64,000 nucleotides of DNA from contig NZ_JAAHGO010000011.1 in assembly GCF_010672455.1 (NCBI RefSeq), positions 78,255 through 142,254 of the forward strand, read 5' to 3'. A model generated the notes under the pieces. That model made no database searches, was not told where the DNA came from, and saw only the letters and a program-made list of their open reading frames with translations. Positions 1 through 10,916 of this stretch are shown here, one piece after another. The stretch's first letter is position 1; every line of letters begins with the position of its first letter. This DNA comes from Okeania sp. SIO2C9 (GTDB lineage: Bacteria; Cyanobacteriota; Cyanobacteriia; Cyanobacteriales; Microcoleaceae). The position numbers and the translations under genes were made by a program.

Positions 1-109
1 TCATGGGATCATCAGCTTTATGATCTCACTTGAAGTCACTAAATACCATAAGTAATTCTACTTAATTAAATAGACAAGTTTTTTTGTGGTATGTTGTAAT
101 TCAAATTGA

Positions 110-349
110 AGTGCGGAATGTGGGTTAGATATAGATTTTTTAGAACAAATACAATGTTTCTGTAAACCCATATTTCAAAATTGTGAATTGAGATATACGG
201 GATTAGATATAGCTCTAGATACAAATAATAAACTCTGGTTAATTGAAGCGAACTCTGCACCAGGGTTTTATTATTTAGTTAGAGACTGCGGAGAAGAATT
301 AGTAATAGAATGGTACAGGAAAACACTGCTATTAATATTCTCCCAATAA
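110..349 (+). pseudogene. ATP-grasp family C-terminal remnant
   Basis: The plus strand has an open frame without a start codon; an in-frame TGA lies just upstream at 107-109. It encodes about 79 residues containing LDIALDTNNKLWLIEANSAP, the typical metal-binding and C-terminal signature of ATP-grasp enzymes (the E-x-N of the ligase core), and it ends in TAA. Only the last part of the fold is present, so this is a truncated relic. The upstream 110 bases carry no continuation. The parent enzyme (glutathione synthase-, RimK- or peptide-ligase-like) cannot be told. Confidence 0.6.
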
Positions 350-1465
350 CATTACTCCAAATAATAGTTTAGTAATTTTGGTGTTGGTGAAGCGCGTGTA
401 TGATATTAATTTTAATTACTTAGGAGTCAGTCCTCAGGAGTCAGAAGTGAGGAGGGAAGAAAGAAGAAGAAACAGAAGTAGAAGGAAAAAGTTTTTTGGT
501 TGCGTAAAGGTCACGGAGTTCTATCGAACTCTTATGAGGACATGATATCATACCTCAAATCACCAACGCCGTAATTTTTAGCCCCACTCAAAAATTTACT
601 CTTAAGTTTTGAGATTTGCAACAAACCTTAGTTTCTCCTAAATTGATACTTCCGAATCAAGATACTATTACTTTTGCCCACTGAAGATATTGGTAGTCCT
701 GTATAGTAATGGTGAATGGTGGCTGAAATGCTTGCTATACCGTTACCGAAAAAATTACAATGCACCACTACCTAATACCAATTTCATAAAATATTGCTAC
801 ATTCATGGAAGAGTGAGCACTGGAACACAGGAGTAAAAAGTAGGGAGCAGGGAGTAGGGAACAAGGGGAAACTTGTTTGCACAGCATTCCGCACCGAAAA
901 AATATTCTCTCTCAAAAGAAGAACATTTTGATTATGACTAATTAATGAGACTTGATATATAGCAGAAAAAAGAAGGAAGAAGGAAAAAGAAAAAATCTTG
1001 CTTTGTCTGAGTTTTAAGCTTTTGATCTGTCCTCTCCTTTGCTTCGACTGCCATAACTAGCTTTGCGTGAATTTGGTATCAGATTAACAAAATTATGAAT
1101 TGTTTTCTTTTCCTCCTAATCCTTGCCATATTAAGATAATATTTGAATTGAGATACTGCTCTGATTATCTAAACAGAAGTGTCAGTTATTTTTTGATAGA
1201 TTTGTCTGCTTGCTTCTTAGCTATTGCTTTTTCTATATTCATTACTTCCAATTTTAATTAGACAATAGCAATTTAAGCTTGAAATGAGTGAGATTGTTAC
1301 TTTTAAGAAGACTATGATAATCCGAAATAATTCACGATAATTTGATTGCTGCGGTTTTTTCTATCCTCATATTCTCTATTCATTAAAAGTCTAGAATATC
1401 TAAAAACTCAAATTAATATTTCCATTCTATATTTCAGAAAAAAAAATTATAGATCGACCAAACAA
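350..1465. other. Intergenic repeat-bearing stretch
   Basis: No credible gene was seen here. The stretch holds one MITE-like element (380-571), runs of GGAGTCAG and GAAGGAAGAAGG type, and a GGGAGTAGGGA-like run near 845-865. The final 200 bases are very AT-rich and probably contain the promoter of the nuclease gene. Confidence 0.5.
380..571. mobile_element. MITE-like element, family E copy 1
   Basis: The ends form an imperfect terminal inverted repeat: GGTGTTGGTGA on the left and TCACCAACGCC on the right. The core holds short simple repeats (GGAGTCAG units, then purine-rich GAAGAAG). The same ends and the same inner motif TATGATATTAATTTTAATTA occur in inverse orientation at 55133-55298. No coding capacity. 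Confidence 0.6.
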
Positions 1466-2275
1466 ATGCTAATTTTACCAAAAAAACTTACTACTTTAAT
1501 CATAATACTTGTACTTACACTTGCCAGTGGATGTTCTCTATTGTTAAAACCTTCTCCGAAAGTTCATATAACTCTAGGAAACCCAAGTAATGCCACAGCT
1601 TCTATTGAAAATACAGATAATTATTTAATAGAAAAACCTCAATATGTATTGTCATATAACCGGGATAAAGGAACAGCAAATTGGGTAAGTTGGCAACTGA
1701 ATAAATCTTGGTTAGGAAATGTAGAAAGACAGGATGATTTTCGCCCTGATGATAGTTTACCTGAAGACTGGTATCAGGTCAGACCTAGTGATTATCGAAA
1801 TAGTGGTTATGACCGAGGACATTTAATTCCTTCAGCAGACCGTACAGCTAATGAAGAAGATAATTCAGCCACATTTTTAATGACAAATATAATTCCTCAG
1901 AGTCCAGATAATAACCGTGAAACTTGGCGGGAATTAGAACAATATTCTCGCGAACTTGTAAAACAAGGAAATGAACTTTATATTATCGCTGGAGGATACA
2001 GAAAAAAAGCAACTCTTGCCAAAGGTAAAGTAACTATTCCTAGTCGTACATGGAAAATTATAGTAGTGGTAAAACCTGGTTCTGGTTTGAGGGGAGTTGA
2101 TAAAAATACCAGAGTAATTACAGTGGATATGCCTAATTCAAATCGGATTAGAAGTGACTGGAAAGCTTACCGAGTTTCAGTGGATAAAATTGAAACTGAG
2201 ACTGGTTATGATTTTCTTTCAAAAGTTCCTCAAGAAATTCAAGATGTAATTGAAAGTAGAGTTGATAAGCAGTAG
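1466..2275 (+). CDS. nucA: NucA-type non-specific DNA/RNA endonuclease, lipoprotein
   Basis: The product is a sugar-non-specific nuclease of the beta-beta-alpha-Me (NUC, PF01223) family, probably exported and lipid-anchored. From the ATG at 1466 (269 residues) the N-terminus is MLILPKK, then a hydrophobic run, then the lipobox LASGC with Cys23. An upstream TTG-initiated extension would bury this signal, so the ATG is preferred. The catalytic motif DRGH lies at 116-119 (His119 as general base), and the Mg-ligand Asn is in PDNNRETW near 150. The H-to-N spacing of 31 equals that of Anabaena NucA (H124/N155, from memory). Length is close to Anabaena NucA (about 274). A NuiA-type inhibitor gene converges from 3595, which supports the identification. 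Confidence 0.88.
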   Translation: MLILPKKLTTLIIILVLTLASGCSLLLKPSPKVHITLGNPSNATASIENTDNYLIEKPQYVLSYNRDKGTANWVSWQLNKSWLGNVERQDDFRPDDSLPEDWYQVRPSDYRNSGYDRGHLIPSADRTANEEDNSATFLMTNIIPQSPDNNRETWRELEQYSRELVKQGNELYIIAGGYRKKATLAKGKVTIPSRTWKIIVVVKPGSGLRGVDKNTRVITVDMPNSNRIRSDWKAYRVSVDKIETETGYDFLSKVPQEIQDVIESRVDKQ

Positions 2276-3184
<909 letters not shown>

Positions 3185-3595
3185 TCAAGTTTCAATAGAA
3201 ACTGTAGCTACACCTGCATAATCTCCTGTATTTGTCTTACCAACTATATAAACATCTTTTCTAACCTCACCCACCTTATAAACCTTTAAATCACTCAAAT
3301 ATTGCTTCATGATACTGACAAGTTTTTGATATTTCCTTACCACTTCAGACTTTTGTGCGTTATGCCAATCTTTTGCTGTAATTACCAATCTAAAAAAAAC
3401 TTCAAATTCTATTACTTTAACTGTAGTCTCTAGAGAATGTTTAGTAATTTTCAAAACAATTTCATTATTTAATGAAATTCTCTCTCCAAATTCCCAAATA
3501 AAAGCTTCAAAAGGATAATCAGATTCACTCATCCATAGCAAACCTTTTACCAGTTCATCTAATTGCTCAAAAATTTCTAAATTAGTTAAAGCCAT
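3185..3595 (-). CDS. nuiA: NuiA-type nuclease inhibitor
   Basis: This 136-residue protein matches the nuclease A inhibitor family (PF07924): an N-terminal helix, then GLLWMSESDYPFEAF at 18-32, followed by a mixed alpha/beta body. In Anabaena, NuiA (135 aa) blocks NucA with its Glu24 and its C-terminal Thr near the catalytic metal (recalled from the published complex). Here Glu24 is present and the last residue is Thr. The gene converges on the nucA homologue about 900 bp away, separated by a MITE. It probably protects the cell from its own nuclease before export. No strong Shine-Dalgarno sequence is visible. Confidence 0.85.
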   Translation of the reverse strand: MALTNLEIFEQLDELVKGLLWMSESDYPFEAFIWEFGERISLNNEIVLKITKHSLETTVKVIEFEVFFRLVITAKDWHNAQKSEVVRKYQKLVSIMKQYLSDLKVYKVGEVRKDVYIVGKTNTGDYAGVATVSIET

Positions 3596-3825
3596 TGTAA
3601 TTAATGCTCAAATTACTAATACATTTATAGACTATTGAGGTGAAATATCTAATCCTTGTTTACCTCCCCATAGGCCAACACATCAATAATAGGCGTTGCT
3701 GAGGGGCGGGATGAAACTTTTGGGAGAAGGTACATCCCATGCGCGTGTTTTTTATACTTCCCGTGTTCGAGAGCCTAAAATTCATCCCCCACTCTATGCA
3801 ACGCCATATATTTACTCATCTAGAA

Positions 3826-4730
3826 GCGATGTAGCTACCATAGTTGCTCTGCCAACGCAATATTCACAAATCCAGAAAATTATCATCCTGTGAAGCTCCA
3901 AAAAAACGGCAAGGTATTTCCCCTTGCATCCTCAAAAAAATTATGATACTATGTAATTATTGGGTGTTACTCGTACCTACACATGACTTTTTATTCAACC
4001 CCAAAACAGCATATCGTGACTGAATACATATAGAAGACATACTCACGCAATCAAAGCAGAGAAAACTATCATCCGGTGAAGCACTTCAATAATAAAGAAA
4101 TGACAAGAAGTAGCGACACCGAAAAATTTTCACCCCATCAACACATCCATACATTGACTCATGCAGAAGCGATGTAGCTAACGCACTTGCTCCGCCAACG
4201 CTATCTTCACAAATCCAGAAAATTATCATCCTGTGAAGCACCAAAAAAACGGCAAGGATTTTCCCCTTGCATCCTCAAAAAGCGAGTGTGTAATTCCGAG
4301 GTCTCCTCGGAATGAAAGACACACTCAAGACAAATCATAGTAGTATGTAATCATTGGGTGCTGCTCGTATCTACACATGACTTTTTATTCAACTCCAAAA
4401 CAGCATATCGTTACTAAATACATATAGAAGGCATACTCACACCATCAAAGCAGAGAAAACTATCATCCGGTGAAGCACTTCAATAATAAAGAAGTGGCGA
4501 CACCGAAAAATTTTCATCCCATCAACACATCCATACATTGACTCATGCAGAAGCGATGTAGCTAACGCACTTGCTCCGCCAACGCTATCTTCACAAATGC
4601 AATATATCATCTTGTGAAGCACCAAAAAACGGCAAGGATTTTCCCTTTGCATTCCCAAAAAAATCATAGTAGTATGTAATTATTGGGCTTCTTTCGCCTA
4701 TAAACATGACTTTTTATTCAACTAAAATAG
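3826..4730. repeat. Tandem repeat of about 340-385 bp, 2.5 units
   Basis: Units start at 3826, 4166 and 4548 with GAAGCGATGTAGCTA. They share ordered landmarks: CCGCCAACGC, a TGTGAAGC tract, ACGGCAAGG..CCCCTTGC, ACATGACTTTTTATTC and the closing CATACATTGACTCATGCAGA. Unit 2 is longer because it carries the palindromic insertion at 4282-4328. Unit 3 is truncated at about 4730. Each unit contains several short inverted repeats (e.g. GCAAGG/CCTTGC). Confidence 0.75.
4282..4328. repeat. Small palindromic element, copy 1
   Basis: Nested stems GAGTGTGT/ACACACTC and ATTCCGAGG/CCTCGGAAT form a REP-like hairpin of about 47 bp. It is present in unit 2 of the surrounding tandem repeat but missing from the equivalent position in units 1 and 3, where the flanks (CTCAAAAA... 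and AAATCATAGTAG) join directly. Confidence 0.7.
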
Positions 4731-4822
4731 AAAAACTTATATTTTGCGTTGATACTTAATCTAAAAATCATTACTACTCAGCAACGCCCTTTTAATGGTG
4801 CTTATTATTAATAAATCTACCC

Positions 4823-5028
4823 TTCAACAATGAATAATGAATAATGAATAATGAATAATTACCTCTTCTTTTCAAGGAGAGGATTGACAAATTCATGAAA
4901 ATTTTTCTTCACAGGAGTCGATTGGATATGGCGAGGAGACCTCCCCATCCCATCCTAGGTCATGCTGCGCAAACGACCGCTTATTATCCCCTATCCAAGG
5001 GGAGGCGCATACCCACAATTTTTCGGTA
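4823..5028 (-). mobile_element. Family C element, copy 1 (with internal insertion)
   Basis: Read on the minus strand it begins TTACCGAAAAATT and ends with repeated ATTATTCATTATTCATT then GTTGAA, like the other family C copies. The CCTCTTC...GAGAGG hairpin is present. An extra block containing GGTCGTTTGCGCAGC lies in the middle. Confidence 0.55.
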
Positions 5029-5093
5029 AATTTTTTTCAAATATTGCTCGTTCTAGTGGCACTACCGGGAAGTTAAAAGTCATGCATTTAAAA

Positions 5094-5136
5094 GCGAGTG
5101 TGTAATTCTGAGGTTTCCTCAGAATGTAAGACACAC
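5094..5136. repeat. Small palindromic element, copy 2
   Basis: This is the same nested palindrome as at 4282. The inner stem is ATTCTGAGG/CCTCAGAAT: relative to copy 1 both arms have changed so that a C-G pair becomes T-A. The pairing is kept. Confidence 0.65.
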
Positions 5137-5804
5137 ATCTGACAGTCAAAAGTATTGAAGCGTTTCTCAAGGTAATAAGGTACATTTGCCGATCTTCATT
5201 TATCAATTCCTACAGAACCAGAATTACTACTCCCTAAAACCAAGGAATTTTGTACAGAAACGCTTTTTGGGAATTGCTATATGTTTTGAAAATAATTATA
5301 TTAACTCCCAAAAACTACCCTTTAATATATTTTGATGATTAAGCGATCGCTAAAATAACTTATTTGATTGTTATTGTTTTTGTATCACCTTTAGCTTTCA
5401 AAATCACAAAAATAAAGCAATTTTAAAATCAGAAGTCAAGAGTAGAATGTTGTAACTTTTAATTTTTGATTTTTTGCTTACTTTCTAGAGTGTTTCTAAC
5501 ATTTTGAGGCACTCTCAGAATTACCTCCTCACCCTTGACCAAAAAGTAAGGTCATAGTCTCCCCTTTTAAGGGGATGAAAAAGCGGTCGATCTTCGGAGC
5601 TTCCCGGAGGGTGGGATGGATGGGTGTCCTAACCATATCCAATCGACCAAGAGAAAATCAACTTCAGTATTTTCGTAGCTTCCCTATTGCATGAGGTGCT
5701 GATAACTGATAACTGATAACTGAAATGACTTGCCCGAAGCAATATTAGGTTGTCTAAAATACATTTGTAAACTAATTAAATTATCACCAGTAGAGGAAAC
5801 ACTT

Positions 5805-7124
5805 ATGGCAATGACTATGGTTGAAAAAATCCTGGCCAAAGCATCAGGAAAATCTACCGTTACCCCAGGAGAAAATATTTGGATTAACGTAGATGTTCTA
5901 ATGACCCATGATGTGTGTGGTCCTGGCACTATTGGCATCTTTAAAAAAGAATTTGGCGAAAAAGCCCAAGTTTGGGACCGGGAAAAAATCGTTCTTATCC
6001 CAGACCACTATATTTTCACCGCCGACAAACGAGCTAACCGCAACGTAGATATTCTGCGAGACTTTGCCCAAGAACAAAACATCAAATACTTTTACGACAT
6101 TATCGATCGCTCAAATTTCAAAGCTAACCCAGACTACAAAGGAGTTTGCCATGTTGCTCTCGCCCAAGAAGGGCACACCCGTCCAGGGGAAGTTTTATTT
6201 GGCACAGACTCCCATACTTGTAATGCAGGTGCTTTTGGACAATTTGCCACAGGTATCGGCAATACCGACGCTGCTTTTATTTTAGGTACTGGCAAACTTT
6301 TGGTAAAAGTGCCAGCAACTATGCGGTTTGTCTTAAATGGGGAAATGCCGGACTATTTATTAGCAAAAGACTTAATCTTGCAAATTATTGGAGATATTTC
6401 TGTTTCCGGCGCTACTTATAGAACAATGGAATTTGCTGGAGAGACGGTGAAACAGATGACAATGGAAGAACGAATGACCCTTTGCAATATGGTCATTGAA
6501 GCAGGTGGTAAAAATGGAGTTATCGCTGCGGATGAAACTACTTTTAAATATTTGCAAGGTCGAACAGATAAAACATTTGAATCATTTCAGACAGATGAAA
6601 ATGCCACATTTTATAGCGATCGCTCCTACGATGTGACAAAACTAGAACCTGTAGTAGCGAAACCTCATTCTCCAGATAATAAGGAACTTGCTCGTAATTG
6701 TCAGGATGTCAAAATTGACCGAGTTTATATTGGTTCTTGTACAGGTGGAAAAACTTCTGACTTTCTTCATGCAGCTAAACTTATTAAAGGTCATCAAGTG
6801 AAAGTTCCCACCTATTTAGTACCAGCAACCCAGAAAGTTTATGAGGATTTATTTAACTTAAAACATGATGGAAAAACCCTCTCAGAAATATTTTTAGATG
6901 CTGGTTGTATTGAACCTGCTGCTCCTTCTTGTGCTGCTTGTTTAGGCGGACCAAAAGATACATTTGGGCGATTAAATGAACCAGAAATTTGTGTGTCTAC
7001 AACTAATCGTAATTTCCCTGGTCGAATGGGTAATAAACAGGCACAAGTTTATTTAGCTTCTCCCTATACAGCAGCAGCTTCAGCACTGACTGGATATGTT
7101 ACCGACCCACGAGAATTTATGTAG
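5805..7124 (+). CDS. leuC: 3-isopropylmalate dehydratase large subunit
   Basis: An aconitase-family [4Fe-4S] enzyme that isomerises 2- to 3-isopropylmalate in leucine synthesis. It acts with a small subunit LeuD, which is not in this window. The ATG at 5805 follows AGAGGA at good spacing and gives 439 residues; the longer in-frame reading has no such signal. Cluster ligands are visible as GSCTGG (Cys312) and SCAAC (Cys376, Cys379). Substrate-loop motifs GTDSHTCNAGAFG (about 133-145) and GPGTIGIF are intact. SCTGGKTSDF and the overall length resemble the LeuC2/HacA-like branch rather than E. coli LeuC. The stop codon TAG is formed by the TA end of a family A MITE, so the last residue (Met) may not be ancestral. 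Confidence 0.92.
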   Translation: MAMTMVEKILAKASGKSTVTPGENIWINVDVLMTHDVCGPGTIGIFKKEFGEKAQVWDREKIVLIPDHYIFTADKRANRNVDILRDFAQEQNIKYFYDIIDRSNFKANPDYKGVCHVALAQEGHTRPGEVLFGTDSHTCNAGAFGQFATGIGNTDAAFILGTGKLLVKVPATMRFVLNGEMPDYLLAKDLILQIIGDISVSGATYRTMEFAGETVKQMTMEERMTLCNMVIEAGGKNGVIAADETTFKYLQGRTDKTFESFQTDENATFYSDRSYDVTKLEPVVAKPHSPDNKELARNCQDVKIDRVYIGSCTGGKTSDFLHAAKLIKGHQVKVPTYLVPATQKVYEDLFNLKHDGKTLSEIFLDAGCIEPAAPSCAACLGGPKDTFGRLNEPEICVSTTNRNFPGRMGNKQAQVYLASPYTAAASALTGYVTDPREFM

Positions 7125-7361
7125 GGTTTGCGCTCATAAAGCTTTTTGGTAGGGTTAGGAGACAGGAGAAATGAGTCGGGAGAAATGAGTCGGGAGCGAG
7201 GAGGTAGGAGTAAGAATTGCTCCTCAATTTTTCTGTCCGAAGGTTTGCCTTTTATGCTAACTTTTTGAGGGTTTTAGACTAAAACAAGGGTACTTTTGGG
7301 GGACTAAAGAAGGCAAAAACCTTTACCTATCAATGGTTTTATAATTAATCAGCAAGCCCTA
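7122..7361 (-). mobile_element. MITE, family A copy 2
   Basis: A 240-bp copy in reverse orientation. The left end TAGGGTTTGCG overlaps the leuC stop codon and the right end is AGCAAGCCCTA. Inner landmarks (AATTAATCAGCAAGCCC, TCAATGG, the GGAGAAATGAGTCGGGAG simple repeat) mirror copies 1 and 3. Confidence 0.75.
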
Positions 7362-7621
7362 TGTAAACTTCTTGCGAGTTGATCAATAAAGCATTTAGGA
7401 GTCAGGAGTCAGAATTTAATTTTGTATGTAGGAATGGATAAATAAATTGTTGAAAAATATCCAGTCAATCTGATATTGATTGATATTCGATTAGTGATAG
7501 TGGAAATTTAACAAATACAGCATTAATTAATTTTGACTCCCGACTAATTTATATTGCTAATATCACAATTTTCTTGCCTCTCTATTACAGGAGGTACTGA
7601 TAACTGATAACTGATAACTGA

Positions 7622-8582
7622 AGTGACACTTTAAAACCTATCTAAAATCTCATAACCCAGACACTATAGTTGAAAAAATCATCAATCTACCATCTATAGC
7701 GCTGTGCGCAGGCAACAGCTCATCTGGCAACAGCTCATCTGGGGGAATAAAAAACTGATAGCATAAGACTTTTAGCTATTGGACAGTTGTTGTAATTTGT
7801 AAATATGCCAGCGCACATTGCTATACATCAGAGCGATCGCCACAAAAAAACCTATCTAAAATCTAATAACCCAGGCGCTATAGTTAAAAAAATCATCAAT
7901 CTACCATTTACCATTTACATCAGAGCGATCGCCACAAAAAAACCTATCTAAAATCTAATAACCCAGGCGCTATAGTTGAAAAAATCATTAATCTACCATT
8001 CATACTAGAGCGATCGCTACACAGAAAATCTATCTAAAATCTAATAACCCAGGCGCTATAGTTGAAAAATCATCAATCTACCATCTACATCAGAGCGATC
8101 GCTACACAGAAAATCTATCTAAAATCTAATAACCCAGGCGCTATAGTTGAAAAATCATCAATCTACCATCTACATCAGAGCGATCGCTACACAGAAAATC
8201 TATCTAAAATCTAATAACCCAGGCGCTATAGTTGAAAAAATCATTAATCTACCATTCATACTAGAGTGATCGCTACACAGAAAATCTATCTAAAATCTAA
8301 TAACCCAGGCGCTATAGTTGAAAAAATCATTAATCTACCATTCATACTAGAGCGATCGCTACACAGAAAACTTATCTAAAATCTAATAACCCAGGCGCTA
8401 TAGTTGAAAAATCATCAATCTACCATCTACATCAGAGCGATCGCTACACAGAAAACTTATCTACAATCTAATAACCCAGGCGCTATAGTTGAAAAATCAT
8501 CAATCTACCATCTACATCAGAGCGATCGCTACACAGAAAATCTATCTAAAATCTAATAACCCAGGCGCTATAGTTGAAAAAA
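7622..8582. repeat. Tandem array, about 84-94-bp unit, 9-10 copies, HIP1 in each
   Basis: The block CTATCTAAAATCTAATAACC followed by CAGGCGCTATAGTTGAAAAA recurs nine times from about 7850 (AACCCAGGCGCTATAG at roughly 7868, 7960, 8046, 8130, 8213, 8300, 8385, 8470 and 8557). A degenerate first copy lies at 7626-7690. Most spacers between blocks carry AGAGCGATCGC(C/T)ACA, i.e. one HIP1 octamer per unit. Copies are almost identical with small indels, which suggests recent expansion. No unique spacers are present, so it is not a CRISPR array. Confidence 0.85.
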
Positions 8583-8624
8583 ATACCAACTTAGTAGTCT
8601 CTACCTCAGGGCAAACGCATCTAA

Positions 8625-8772
8625 TATCATGTCCGTTGGTATCGTTTGTGTATAAAGTTGGGGAAATATCTAGCGCCATATAAGGTTTTTCCTTCTCTTA
8701 AAGCTTCTTCCTTCTTCCTTCTTCCTTCTTCCTTACCTTCTCTATACAATACCGATGCTACCGGACATGATA
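8625..8772 (+). mobile_element. MITE, family B copy 1
   Basis: Ends TATCATGTCCGTTGGTATCG and CGATGCTACCGGACATGATA are inverted repeats bounded by TA. The core is a run of CTTCTTC units. Other copies lie at 8855, 45099, 45808, 51671 and 58438. Confidence 0.75.
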
Positions 8773-8854
8773 TAAATTCTGGAAACTTCTGCCGTTAAGC
8801 TTTAGAAGAGTAATAAGTATAAATATTCAAAAGTCTGGCATCTTTACCCTGTAA

Positions 8855-8984
8855 TATCATGTCCGTTGGTATCGTTTGTGTATAAAGTTGGGGAAATATC
8901 TAGCGCCATATAAGGTTTTTCCTTCTTCCTTCTTCCTTCTTCCTTACCTTGCTCTATATAATACCGATGCTACCGGACATGATA
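8855..8984 (+). mobile_element. MITE, family B copy 2
   Basis: Nearly identical to the copy at 8625 but with fewer CTTCTTC units. TA lies at both borders. Confidence 0.75.
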
Positions 8985-9105
8985 TAAGAACTTCAAAATA
9001 AGATGCGTTTGCCCTGATCTCTACCTAAAGAAAATAATATATAGCAACTGCCAAGTTGATGTTTGACAATTAGAGCATCTTGCTCGCGTCATAAATCATC
9101 ATAAT

Positions 9106-9346
<241 letters not shown>

Positions 9347-9349
<3 letters not shown>

Positions 9350-9829
9350 ATTATTAATTATTGAAGACCAATTTTTCCAAGGATTTTTCGATAAATTAGA
9401 ATTAGTATATCTCTTATCGTGAGATACTTCTTCTCCTATCCAATCTGGCAATTCAACTTCTTGATTTTCATTATCAAGCTCAACTTCAGCCACAATTAAA
9501 CCTTGATTATCTCCAGCAAACTCATCAACTTCCCAAATAAAATTACCATGAGAAACCTTATATCTAACCTTTTCAATTAAAGGTGAACTACACAAAGTAT
9601 TCAACATCTCTTGAGCATCTTCAACTGGAATAGGATACTCATATTCTGACCGTGAATTACCCACAGAAGGTCCTTTAATAGTTAAATAGCCTTGGTCCCC
9701 TGCAATTCTTGCCCTTAATGTTATGCCATCTTCTGTAGACATATAACCTTGACGATAAACTTGTCCAATAGCTTGATTACGCCACCCGTTGCCTTTCACT
9801 AAAAACTTACGTTCTATTTCTATTGCCAT
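9347..9829 (-). CDS. CYTH-domain triphosphatase
   Basis: A triphosphate tunnel metalloenzyme of 160 residues. The diagnostic ExExK motif is EIERK at 4-8. Tunnel residues follow as alternating charged beta strands (LRARI, YLTIKGP, EYEYPI, RYKVSHGNFIWEVDEF, VAEVELD). Bacterial CYTH proteins of this size mostly hydrolyse inorganic tripolyphosphate or thiamine triphosphate; the substrate cannot be read from sequence. It is divergent from the gluconokinase gene, with 33 bp between the two start codons. The stop codon is created by the border of a family A MITE, so the tail SSIINN may be slightly altered. Confidence 0.85.
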
Positions 9830-9862
9830 TTTAATATTTAAGAACTTTTGAGAATTAATACA

Positions 9863-10348
9863 ATGATTATTATCATAATGGGAGTTTCTGGTTCTGGTAA
9901 ATCTACTATTGGAAAATTATTAGCAAAATCTCTAGATTATGAATTTTATGATGCCGATTCTTTTCACTCCCAAGCTAATATTGAAAAAATGAGTAGTGGT
10001 AATCCTTTAAATGATGCAGACCGAATTCCTTGGTTAGTAGAAATGAGAAACGCGATTGAGCAATGGTTAGAGAATAATAAAAATATTATATTAGCCTGTT
10101 CTGCTCTGAAAAAAGCTTATCGTCATCTACTGATAAAAGACTCACAAAATATTAAACTTGTCTACTTAAAAGGGTCTTTTGATTTGTTAGCCCAAAGACT
10201 AAAGGAACGAGAAAATCATTTTATGAAAGTTGAAATGTTAAGAAGTCAATTTAACGATTTGGAAGAACCAGAAGAAGCAATAATAATAGATATAAATGCT
10301 GTAAAATCTCCCGAAGATATTATCAATTCTATTAGGAATAGTTTGTAG
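9863..10348 (+). CDS. gntK: Gluconokinase
   Basis: A 161-residue P-loop kinase that phosphorylates D-gluconate to 6-phosphogluconate, feeding the oxidative pentose-phosphate pathway. The Walker A sequence GVSGSGKST is at 7-15. Family hallmarks follow: YDADSFHSQANIEKMSSGNP, LNDADRIPWL and ACSALKKAYRHLL. The ATG at 9863 is chosen over an in-frame TTG at 9848 because it puts the first beta strand (MIIIIMG) directly at the N-terminus. Length is normal for GntK. It shares a short divergent promoter region with the CYTH gene. Confidence 0.88.
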   Translation: MIIIIMGVSGSGKSTIGKLLAKSLDYEFYDADSFHSQANIEKMSSGNPLNDADRIPWLVEMRNAIEQWLENNKNIILACSALKKAYRHLLIKDSQNIKLVYLKGSFDLLAQRLKERENHFMKVEMLRSQFNDLEEPEEAIIIDINAVKSPEDIINSIRNSL

Positions 10349-10916
10349 AAATTTTCTTTATTATAGGTAATCAACTGGGAGAAGGGCAGGAGATAGAGAA
10401 TATGGAATTCAAATATATAGAAAACCATCTAAAAAAAGGTATTTAGAGAGCAAAATTGTTTGAATATTTGCGTAATAATTCTCCCTTCAAATATTTACTT
10501 TTCTTCTCCCTAATGGAAAAGCTTTAAAGTCTTTTTGCCACTCATTTATCCCTAACCTTTAATTTATAATACCAATTTTATCTAAGGCTGCACAGAATGA
10601 GGTTTTAGGTCGTAGGTGTTGGGTGTTATACCAATTTTATGTGAAGTGGCATAGAATTATGAAATTAATTAACAAGTCTATCTCGATCTACAGTCAACCC
10701 TGATCGAGATATTATTCTATGCAGTTTTGAAATGAGTTTGGTATAATTCCTGCCTTGAATAGTCCAGTCAAAGTAGTAATATTATCTTTTCTTTCACGGG
10801 TTTAATACCTCACCATCAACAGGAGTGCTTAAAATTGTTTGGGGTTTTAATTCCCATGCAATTTTGCCTTCTGCCTTCTGCCTTCTTCAAATCACCTAAA
10901 ACCTAAAACTTTTCCT
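10349..10916. other. Intergenic region with one palindromic element
   Basis: No gene was seen. It contains a MITE-like palindrome (10627-10745) and AT-rich sequence. Confidence 0.5.
10627..10745. mobile_element. MITE-like palindromic element, family F
   Basis: Left end TTATACCAATTTTATGTGAA and right end ATGAGTTTGGTATAA are roughly inverted. The inner arms CATAGAAT/ATTCTATG also pair, and the centre carries the perfect stem TCTCGATC/GATCGAGA. A related element with TTATACCAAATCC...ATTCTATG lies near 39682-39755. Confidence 0.5.

Larger units (their letters stand above)
3596..5804. other. Long repeat-rich intergenic region upstream of leuC
   Basis: No gene was found in 2.2 kb. The region holds a three-unit tandem repeat (3826-4730), two copies of a short palindromic element (4282-4328 and 5094-5136), a family C element on the minus strand (4823-5028), family C fragments near 5535-5660, and TTATCAG-type runs at 5699-5722 just before leuC. 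Confidence 0.6.
8604..9018. mobile_element. Composite inverted-repeat element holding two MITEs
   Basis: CAGGGCAAACGCATCT near 8606-8622 is matched by the inverse AGATGCGTTTGCCCTG near 9001-9016. Inside are two family B MITEs (8625-8772 and 8855-8984) that share almost their whole sequence. The arrangement looks like an outer element with a duplicated inner MITE. Confidence 0.5.
7362..9105. other. Repeat region between leuC and the CYTH gene
   Basis: No gene was recognised. From left to right it holds AT-rich sequence with TTATCAG runs near 7600, the approximately 85-bp tandem array (7622-8582), and a composite inverted-repeat element containing two family B MITEs (8604-9018). Confidence 0.6.

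Noticed and set aside
4437-5206. Minus-strand frames of 71-76 codons in the 3.8-5.2 kb repeats
   Set aside because: They fall within the tandem repeat or family C element and match nothing recognisable.
7622-8582. Regularly spaced repeats that might be a CRISPR array
   Set aside because: The whole unit, including the part between the most conserved blocks, is repeated with little change. There are no unique spacers and no cas genes.
8489-8683. A 64-codon plus-strand frame in the tandem array
   Set aside because: It consists of tandem-repeat and MITE sequence (STIYIRAIATQKIYLKS) with no protein-like features.
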